Part shown: in pieces, positions 4,305 to 9,923 of the stretch
Layout of the letters: each line of letters begins with the position of its first letter
Position numbering within the stretch: position 1 is the first letter of the stretch
NCBI GenBank assembly: GCA_038750655.1
Contig: JBCDGZ010000206.1
Location: forward strand, 1 to 9,923
Source: JBCDGZ01 sp038750655
GTDB lineage: Bacteria; Bacteroidota; Bacteroidia; Chitinophagales; Saprospiraceae
Length of the DNA: 9,923 bases
Direction: 5' to 3'
The notes under the pieces: generated by a model
Seen by the model: the letters and a program-made list of their open reading frames with translations, nothing else
The model's database searches: none
What the model was told of the DNA's origin: nothing
Position numbers and translations under genes: made by a program

Positions 4305-6923
4305 ATGAGTAAAGACAAGAATACCAATGATTTTCAACCCAACGGAAATGGACAGTCTGATGAGGCCGTGATTACGCTCTCGGGGATGTACAAGGACTAC
4401 TTCCTGGACTATGCCTCCTATGTGATTTTGGAAAGGGCGGTCCCCGCGGTGATGGATGGGTTGAAGCCGGTGCAACGGCGTATTCTGCACGCCATGAAGG
4501 AGATGGACGATGGGCGCTACCATAAGGTGGCCAATATCATTGGACAAACCATGCAATTCCACCCCCACGGGGATGCCGCGATTGGCGCGGCGCTGGTCAA
4601 TCTGGGCCAGAAAGATCTGCTGATTGATTGTCAGGGCAACTGGGGGGATATTCGTACAGGAGACGGTGCAGCCGCGCCGCGTTATATTGAGGCTCGGCCG
4701 ACCAAGTTCGCCCTCGAAGTCGCCTTTAACCACCAAACGACGGACTGGCAGCTTTCCTACGATGGTCGCAAAAGGGAGCCTATCCTGCTGCCGATGAAAT
4801 TCCCACTGCTGCTGGCCCAAGGGGCCGATGGCATCGCCGTTGGCCTCTCTACCAAAATCCTACCCCACAACTTTATCGAACTGATCAAAGCTTCCATCAA
4901 AATTCTGGAAGGCAAAAAAGCCAAGATTTATCCCGATTTCTTACAAGGCGGCATGGTCGATGTATCAGAGTACGGCGGTGGCAAGCGAGGCGGCAAGGTC
5001 AAGGTGCGCGCCCGCATCGAACAGGTCGACAAAACGACGCTGGCAATCAGAGAATTGCCCTATGCAACCACCACTACCTCTTTGATCGATAGCATTGTTA
5101 AAGCCAACGAAAAGGGAAAGATCAAGATCAAAAAGGTCACTGATAATACGGCCAAAGAGGTAGAAATCCTCATCCAACTGGCCTCCGGCATCTCCCCCGA
5201 TGTGACCATGGATGCCCTCTACGCTTTTACCAACTGCGAAATTTCTATCTCCCCCAATGCCTGTGTCATCATCGACGAAAAACCCCACTTCCTCACCGTA
5301 GAAGAAATCCTCCACATCTGTACCGAGCAGACCAAGGAACTGCTGCGCATGGAGCTGGAAATCAAAAAGGGAGAGCTGGAAGAAAAATGGCACTTTGCCA
5401 GTCTGGAAAAAATCTTCATCCAAAATCGGATTTATCGAGAAATCGAAGAATGTGAAAGTTGGGAGGAAGTTGTACAAACCATCTATACCGCATTGGCCAA
5501 GTACGTTGCCACACCGAAGGATAAGCCGAGAAAAACAGACAAGCGCCTGCGCCTACTTCGGGACATTACAGATGAAGATATTCATCGCCTGACGGAGATC
5601 AAGATTCGGCGCATCTCTAAATACAATGCTTTCAAGGCAGATGAGAAGATTGCGCAGCTGGAAGAAGAACTGGATCAGGTGAAGCATGATTTGGCGCACC
5701 TCACGGAGTTTGCTATCGCTTATTTTGAGCGTCTGCTGAAAAAATATGGCAAGGGGCGGGAGCGCCGTACGCAGATCACTACCTTCGATTCTATTCAGGC
5801 CGTCGCCGTTGTTGCCAATAATACCAAGCTGTATGTCAACCGCAAAGAGGGCTTTATTGGCAGTAGTTTGAAGAAGGATGAGTTTGTAGCCGATTGTGCA
5901 GATATTGACGACATTATTGTTTTCCGTAAGGATGGGAAATTTCAAGTCTCGCGGATTGCCGATAAGGTGTTTGTGGGTAAAAATATTGAGCACGTCGCCG
6001 TTTGGAAAAAGGGAGATGAGCGGACCACTTACAATATGGTTTATATTGATGCTAAGACGGGACGTTCTATGGCTAAGCGATTTAATGTGAAGGCTATTAC
6101 GCGGGACAAGGAGTATGATTTGACCAAGGGGGCTAAGGGCTCTAAGATGCTCTACTTTACAGCGAATCCGAACGGCGAATCGGAGATTGTTCAGGTGCAG
6201 CTGTCGCAGGCCGCCCGGGCAAAGAAGAAGATTTTCGACTTCGACTTCGGGGAATTGGCGATTAAAGGTCGGGCATCGGCTGGAAATATTGTAAGTCGCT
6301 ATCCGGTTCGTAAGATCACGCAAAAGTCGGTGGGGCAATCTACGCTGGGGGCACTCAAAGTCTGGATGGATGATGTCAGCGGCCGTTTGAATACCAACGA
6401 TCGGGGGACCTTCCTGGGCGACTTCGATACTGGCGATACCATCCTGGCGGTCTTTAGCGATGGCTCCTACGAGGTCATCGATTTTGATCTCACCCGCCGC
6501 TTTGATCCCAAAGAAGTGGTTTCCATCCAAAAATTCGATCCAGCAACTATCATCAGTGCGGTTTACTACGATGGGCACAGAGGCTTAACTATGGTCAAGC
6601 GTTTTGTGATAGAGACTTCGAAGAACAACCAACGCTACACCTTCATTACCGATCACAGAAGTTCCAAGCTGCTCTTCGCCTCGACCAAAGCTCAACCCCG
6701 TATTAGCTATAGCATGCGTGTGAAGGGAAAGAAAATGGAGGGGGAGTTGTCATTGGCCCACTTCATTGATGTCAAGGGTTGGAAGGCGCTGGGGAATAAG
6801 GTGAGCGATAAGAAACTCAGTACTGTTAAGGAGGTTATCCTCCCCGAAAAGGATAAACTCAACGCCGGCGATACGATTGAATTTGATGTAGACAAAGACA
6901 ATGGCCAAAGTAAGATGTTCTGA
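4305..6923 (+). CDS. parC: DNA topoisomerase IV subunit A
   Basis: An 872-residue type IIA topoisomerase subunit. With ParE it cuts and reseals double-stranded DNA to decatenate daughter chromosomes in the cytoplasm. The breakage-reunion domain covers about residues 25-480: DGLKPVQRRILHAM (51-64), the quinolone-pocket helix HPHGDAAIGAALVNLG (86-101) and the catalytic tyrosine Y127 in APRYIEAR after conserved R126. A coiled-coil stretch follows (about 440-480), then a C-terminal beta-pinwheel (about 495-850) with repeated strand-turn blades such as VAVVANNTKLYVNRKEGFIG. The start MSKDKN... and MYKDYFLDYASYV are of the Bacteroidota ParC type, not GyrA. Residues A91 and A95 stand where E. coli GyrA has S83 and D87. 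A promoter and a structured leader precede it; a GNAT gene follows 8 bp later. parE is not adjacent. Ile codons are mostly ATC near 4800-5470 and 6420-6560 but ATT near 5880-6290. Confidence 0.97.
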   Translation: MSKDKNTNDFQPNGNGQSDEAVITLSGMYKDYFLDYASYVILERAVPAVMDGLKPVQRRILHAMKEMDDGRYHKVANIIGQTMQFHPHGDAAIGAALVNLGQKDLLIDCQGNWGDIRTGDGAAAPRYIEARPTKFALEVAFNHQTTDWQLSYDGRKREPILLPMKFPLLLAQGADGIAVGLSTKILPHNFIELIKASIKILEGKKAKIYPDFLQGGMVDVSEYGGGKRGGKVKVRARIEQVDKTTLAIRELPYATTTTSLIDSIVKANEKGKIKIKKVTDNTAKEVEILIQLASGISPDVTMDALYAFTNCEISISPNACVIIDEKPHFLTVEEILHICTEQTKELLRMELEIKKGELEEKWHFASLEKIFIQNRIYREIEECESWEEVVQTIYTALAKYVATPKDKPRKTDKRLRLLRDITDEDIHRLTEIKIRRISKYNAFKADEKIAQLEEELDQVKHDLAHLTEFAIAYFERLLKKYGKGRERRTQITTFDSIQAVAVVANNTKLYVNRKEGFIGSSLKKDEFVADCADIDDIIVFRKDGKFQVSRIADKVFVGKNIEHVAVWKKGDERTTYNMVYIDAKTGRSMAKRFNVKAITRDKEYDLTKGAKGSKMLYFTANPNGESEIVQVQLSQAARAKKKIFDFDFGELAIKGRASAGNIVSRYPVRKITQKSVGQSTLGALKVWMDDVSGRLNTNDRGTFLGDFDTGDTILAVFSDGSYEVIDFDLTRRFDPKEVVSIQKFDPATIISAVYYDGHRGLTMVKRFVIETSKNNQRYTFITDHRSSKLLFASTKAQPRISYSMRVKGKKMEGELSLAHFIDVKGWKALGNKVSDKKLSTVKEVILPEKDKLNAGDTIEFDVDKDNGQSKMF

Positions 6924-6931
6924 TTGGTCCA

Positions 6932-7381
6932 ATGGAAATCTTGCCTGCTCAACGTACTGATGCTGCGCTGTTGTCTCAAATCACTAAACGCTCAAAGGCG
7001 CATTGGGGCTACAGTGCAACTCAGCTTGCGGCCTGGGACGCCGAGCTAAGTCTTAGTGAAGAGTATATTGAATCGCACCACGTCTTCAAGTTATTGATCG
7101 CTGATGTCGTTCTCGCCTACTATTCGCTAAAAATACCTACTCCCAGGCTGGCCCATCTCGACAACCTCTTTGTACTGCCTGAACACATGGGCAAAGGCTA
7201 TGGAAAGGCTTTGCTGCAACACGCCCTCGCCTTGAGCCGCTCCCAGGCCTGCCATCAACTGCGCCTCGATGCCGACCCGAATGCCACTCCCTTTTACCTC
7301 AAGCACGGCTTCAGAATTATTGATCAACTTCCTACCTCCATCCCCAACCGATTTTTACCGGTGATGGTCCTGGATTTGTAA
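6932..7381 (+). CDS. GNAT family N-acetyltransferase
   Basis: A 149-residue protein of the GNAT fold, which moves an acetyl group from acetyl-CoA to an amine. Motif A, the pyrophosphate-binding loop, is visible as LDNLFVLPEHMGKGYGKALL, with the (Q/R)xxGxG position reading H85-M-G-K-G-Y-G91, so His replaces the usual Gln/Arg. Motif B follows as DADPNATPFYLKHGF (113-127), where the YxxxGF part is typical. The C-terminus LPVMVLDL matches the usual closing strand. The N-terminal SKAHWGYS segment is seen in many small acetyltransferases of this type. Substrate unknown; small molecule or protein are both possible. The ATG lies 8 bp after the parC stop, so it is very likely co-transcribed with parC, although a functional link is not implied. 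The gene ends 10 bp before the convergent terminator stem. Confidence 0.92.
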   Translation: MEILPAQRTDAALLSQITKRSKAHWGYSATQLAAWDAELSLSEEYIESHHVFKLLIADVVLAYYSLKIPTPRLAHLDNLFVLPEHMGKGYGKALLQHALALSRSQACHQLRLDADPNATPFYLKHGFRIIDQLPTSIPNRFLPVMVLDL

Positions 7382-7384
7382 AGC

Positions 7385-7419
7385 AAAAAAGGCCCCGTCG
7401 ACCCGAAGGCCAACGAGGC
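7385..7419 (-). terminator. Intrinsic terminator with UUCG tetraloop
   Basis: Read on the minus strand, GCCTCGTTGGCC (7419-7408) pairs over 12 positions with GGTCGACGGGGC (7403-7392), including three G-U pairs, around the loop TTCG (7407-7404) closed by C-G. One C and six Ts (7390-7385) follow. It lies 43 nt past the stop of the secreted-protein gene (7463-9178). On the plus strand there is no T-run after the stem, so it should not strongly stop the parC/GNAT transcript. Confidence 0.88.
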
Positions 7420-7462
7420 GTCCTGCTCTAGTAATAGATAGACAATAATTCTTTAGACCAGC

Positions 7463-9178
7463 TTATTGCTTCACGACTTTTACGGTTTGGTTGAGTTGCT
7501 GGTCGTTGGTGCGTACTTGGATCAAATTGATCCCTGAGCTGAGGTGGCGGCCTTCGAGTTGGATCAGGTTGAAGCCTGTATTGGCCTGAGTGGTCTGCTC
7601 TATCAACAGGCGACCGAAGGTATCATAGACGCTGATGCTGGCCTGGGTCGCATTGTCCAACTGGAATTCTACGTTGATAAAATCATTGGCTTCACTGGCC
7701 AGGGTGGGGTAGACCTGGACTTCTCCGGCGGCTATGGGCTTGCTATTTTGGTTGTTTGAGGCGAGAGCTTCGCTCTGGCTTTCGAAGAAACATTGATCGG
7801 GGCGCAGCTCAAAGCCGGCTTCGGGCAGGCGCGTATCGAAACGGCTGGCAAAGTTGCTGGAGCCCGTCAGTGAAGGAAATCGCTCGGTCAGAACGGCGAA
7901 AGAATTGACTGCTTCGGTGCGAGCACAGCTAGCGCGACCGCTGAGGCTGGTGCGGATTAAGCCCAGGCTAAAGTTGTTGTAGAATTGGTTGTCAGATTTG
8001 AGTAGAAAGTTCTCGTTGGTTGCATCAAAAGCCATGAAGGTACTGTTCTGATTGGTATTGCGCTTGTAACGCAACAGGCCAATGGGCACTCCGGTGCTGG
8101 AGACGGTGAGAAACGCTGTGTTAGTAGGCATCAATAAATTGGGCGACAGACTTTGGTATTGGCAGCCTACGGCATAGCGGTCCTGATCGTCGATTCGATA
8201 GATGGAGTGACCGTGTTGATTAATAGTACCAGGAGAAGTGTAGAAGTTGGTCCACAGTGCATCCAGGTTATCGTCGAGTTCCATCACTACCGTATAGGAG
8301 TTAGGGAGGCCATCGGTGCGGCCGTTGCGGGCACCGCAGGTCAGGACGAAATTGCCCGGTGAGAAGGCTGGGGCCAAGCTGGGGTTAAAGGTGCTGTAAC
8401 CTCTGGAGAGGTGCAGGGCAAAATTGCGGGTGATATTACCGTTCAAGTCAATTCCCATCGTAAATACGGCCGAGCCATTGTTGGGATTGATGGCTCCCTT
8501 GTAGGCGGTGCCAGCAACGATAAAGCCATCGAGCACCTGATCCTCGATGAGGTCTGTAACGACTTTGCTGTTATTGTCGACAGTACTGATACTAGCCGGA
8601 TTGTAGCGTTTGCTCCAAATCAATCCGCCGTTTTCTTTGATAAGTAGCCCAATGATTTCGCGGTTGGCGTTGGCGGTTCCGGCGATGAGGAAACGTTCGT
8701 TATCAAAGTTGCGGATGACGAAAGCTTCGCCGCCAATTCTGGTTTCGGGCAGTCCGTACCAATAGGCCCACTGCACGACACCAGCGGCATTGATTTTGAG
8801 GGCCAGTACGCCATTGCTTCTAAAGTCGGGATGCAGCTGGGTGCCAACGATGATGTAGCCGCCATCGGCGGTTGGAGCGACGCTGTTGCCTCGCTCATTA
8901 AGTCCATTAGTCCCGTATACTTTGGTAAATAAAACATTACCGGTTTGGTCGACTTGGTTAATCAGAATATCTCTGCTGGCGACGTCGGCAATGATGCCAC
9001 GTTCGGCTTTATTGTGTACTGAGAGGGCGCTTCCGTCGGCATTGGCGACCAGGCTGGTTTGCGTACTGAAGGTCTGATCGCTCAAGAGGTAATCAAAGTT
9101 AAAGAGCTGCGCTTGCAGACTGCTGTTGGAACAGAGAAGCAAGAGGAGAAAGTATAGGTTCAAGGAGTATTTTTCCAT
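7463..9178 (-). CDS. Secreted protein with beta-propeller-like repeats and T9SS sorting domain
   Basis: A 571-residue exported protein. Residues 1-24 are a Sec signal peptide (hydrophobic run YFLLLLLC, probable cleavage near SLQAQ); the Cys at 16 is not in a good lipobox. Residues about 79-341 hold at least four degenerate units of the form W/F-x-K-x-Y ... GxS ... DGGY-I-V-A/V-GT: VLFTKVYG...ADGGYIIVGT (82-113), QWAYWYG...ERFLIAGT (136-168), LIWSKRY...DGFIVAGT (186-224) and ALWTNFY...DRYAVGCQ (307-340). These are like blades of beta-propellers common in surface proteins. Residues about 488-571 are a type A T9SS C-terminal domain: VQVYPTLASE, ISVYDTFGRLL, SSGINLIQVRT and the ending QTVKVVKQ. 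The protein would cross the outer membrane by the type IX system and be released or anchored. Ligand or activity is unknown. It stands alone as a transcription unit with its own terminator. Confidence 0.92.
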   Translation of the reverse strand: MEKYSLNLYFLLLLLCSNSSLQAQLFNFDYLLSDQTFSTQTSLVANADGSALSVHNKAERGIIADVASRDILINQVDQTGNVLFTKVYGTNGLNERGNSVAPTADGGYIIVGTQLHPDFRSNGVLALKINAAGVVQWAYWYGLPETRIGGEAFVIRNFDNERFLIAGTANANREIIGLLIKENGGLIWSKRYNPASISTVDNNSKVVTDLIEDQVLDGFIVAGTAYKGAINPNNGSAVFTMGIDLNGNITRNFALHLSRGYSTFNPSLAPAFSPGNFVLTCGARNGRTDGLPNSYTVVMELDDNLDALWTNFYTSPGTINQHGHSIYRIDDQDRYAVGCQYQSLSPNLLMPTNTAFLTVSSTGVPIGLLRYKRNTNQNSTFMAFDATNENFLLKSDNQFYNNFSLGLIRTSLSGRASCARTEAVNSFAVLTERFPSLTGSSNFASRFDTRLPEAGFELRPDQCFFESQSEALASNNQNSKPIAAGEVQVYPTLASEANDFINVEFQLDNATQASISVYDTFGRLLIEQTTQANTGFNLIQLEGRHLSSGINLIQVRTNDQQLNQTVKVVKQ

Positions 9179-9193
9179 TAGTTTAGTGAATTA

Positions 9194-9221
9194 AAAAGTT
9201 ATGAGAATAGCCCCCAAACAA
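9194..9221 (-). promoter_or_regulatory. Weak candidate promoter for the secreted-protein gene
   Basis: On the minus strand TTG (9221-9219), a 17-bp gap and TAACTTTT (9201-9194) match the Bacteroidota TTG/TAnnTTTG pattern except for the final base. It would leave a leader of only about a dozen bases before the ATG at 9178, so it is uncertain. Confidence 0.25.
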
Positions 9222-9923
9222 CGGACATAGAGTGCTCCGGAATCACTCCACGGTGTTGGATGGCATAAGCGTCTATACGAAAAAGCAGTTTAATCGTACG
9301 ACAAAACCCAAGTCCATAAACAGACGGGTTATCTAGTATTCACTAAAGCAGGTAATTGAAGAGAGCTAAGGAACGTAAGCTCGCGAGGAAACAAGTTTAT
9401 TATTTACTTGTACGGGCAAAATTATTTGGAGTTGGCTTTGATTAGATGGACAATATGGCCAATAAATTTTACCTATTCTATATATTGCAATATAGGGGCA
9501 TATCTTTAACAAAGCAAGCATTTTGTTTCATTACTCACTTTTTTTTGGAAACTGTCAGTTGTCTGACACCCTTTTGTTCTGCGGGCATACAACAAAAAGA
9601 GCGATAGCAAACATACAGCTATCGCTCTAAAATACTGGCTGTATATAATACAACTTTATACTGCGAATAAGACGAAAAATCGTAGCTTGAGGTAGAAGCT
9701 TCATAGCTCGGATTGTTTGTAGAAATGAGCTTGGGGAATTATGGCCTCAGTTCGCCATTGGCTTATTCAAAGTAATAGGTTGTTTTACAGCTGAAATAAT
9801 GGACTTTGGATTTTTGAGGATTTATAACTTGTTGTATCGCAGGTATTTAATTATTCGTCATGGTGTAAAGATAGAGGCACTTAAGTCATTGATCTATTAC
9901 AGTTTTCTGATCTTTTTCTTGAA
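9222..9923. other. AT-rich region without a convincing gene
   Basis: About 700 bp clearly richer in A and T than the flanking genes. It contains several inverted repeats: ACAAGT-N9-ACTTGT (9391-9411), the 14-bp palindrome TATATTGCAATATA (9481-9494) and TGTCAG-TTGT-CTGACA (9553-9568). It also holds an intrinsic terminator for leftward transcripts (9594-9628). A plus-strand frame is free of stops from 9691 to the window end, with its only ATG at 9799; the translation from there is basic, then hydrophobic (ending YYSFLIFFL). It might be the start of a membrane protein cut by the window edge, or chance. No tRNA or known RNA family is recognised. Confidence 0.5.
9594..9628 (-). terminator. Intrinsic terminator for a leftward transcript
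   Basis: On the minus strand AGAGCGATAGC (9628-9618) pairs perfectly over 11 bp with GCTATCGCTCT (9608-9598) around a 9-nt loop, followed by four further Ts (9597-9594). On the plus strand the stem is followed by As, so it acts leftward. No minus-strand gene ends close by: any frame entering from the right edge stops at 9881-9897, more than 250 nt away. Confidence 0.7.

Noticed and set aside
4275..5477. Minus-strand frames at 4275-4820 and 4965-5477
   Set aside because: Both are antisense to the ParC catalytic domain and show no motif; the first also covers the parC start region.
5553..6578. A 341-codon stop-free frame on the minus strand opposite parC
   Set aside because: It lies wholly antisense to a clear ParC domain; no recognisable protein motif is present, and long antisense frames are a common by-product of codon bias.
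4305..6923. Assignment of the topoisomerase as GyrA
   Set aside because: The N-terminal pattern, the FHPHGDAAIGAAL helix and the APRYIEARPTKFA active site fit Bacteroidota ParC rather than GyrA.
8411..9077. Short frames on both strands within the secreted-protein gene
   Set aside because: They are shadows of the real gene, which has signal peptide, repeats and sorting domain in one frame.
9181..9923. Insertion sequence or CRISPR array in the AT-rich right end
   Set aside because: There is no transposase motif, no paired terminal repeats with target duplication, and no regularly spaced direct repeats.

Overview
The window looks like chromosomal DNA from a member of the Bacteroidota, perhaps a Saprospira/Lewinella-type lineage; the phylum is well supported, the lineage is a guess. 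The reasons are a ParC of the Bacteroidota type (opening around MYKDYFLDYASYVILERAVP), a secreted protein with a type IX secretion C-terminal sorting domain, an ECF sigma/anti-sigma pair whose anti-sigma ends in a beta-barrel, a TAnnTTTG-type promoter, and no clear Shine-Dalgarno sequences.

Layout. From 1 to 1513 (+) lie the end of a multi-spanning membrane protein of the lysylphosphatidylglycerol-synthase-TM/UPF0104 (flippase-like) family and an alpha/beta hydrolase 43 bp downstream. From 1506 to 3756 (-) lies a two-gene operon: an ECF sigma factor and, overlapping it by 11 bp, a 565-residue protein built as three cytoplasmic HW-motif repeats, one inner-membrane helix, a disordered periplasmic linker of about 190 residues and a C-terminal outer-membrane-type beta-barrel. 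Positions 3757-4304 are a divergent intergenic region with a Bacteroidota promoter and a structured 5' leader of about 195 nt in front of parC (4305-6923, +), which is followed 8 bp later by a GNAT acetyltransferase (6932-7381). A T9SS-exported protein with beta-propeller-like repeats (7463-9178, -) converges on these two and has a strong intrinsic terminator with a UUCG loop. Positions 9179-9923 are AT-rich and hold no convincing gene, but contain an orphan terminator, several inverted repeats and an unexplained 77-codon stop-free frame running off the window.

How the parts fit. The sigma/anti-sigma pair is probably a trans-envelope signalling unit: the barrel would sense the state of the outer membrane or surface and the N-terminal repeats would hold the sigma factor. 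This resembles the dual membrane-spanning anti-sigma (Dma) proteins described in Bacteroides thetaiotaomicron, though the repeated N-terminal motif is worth separate attention. parC is a housekeeping gene (topoisomerase IV, chromosome decatenation), here without parE beside it. There is no rRNA, tRNA, CRISPR array, insertion sequence or phage gene that I can support.
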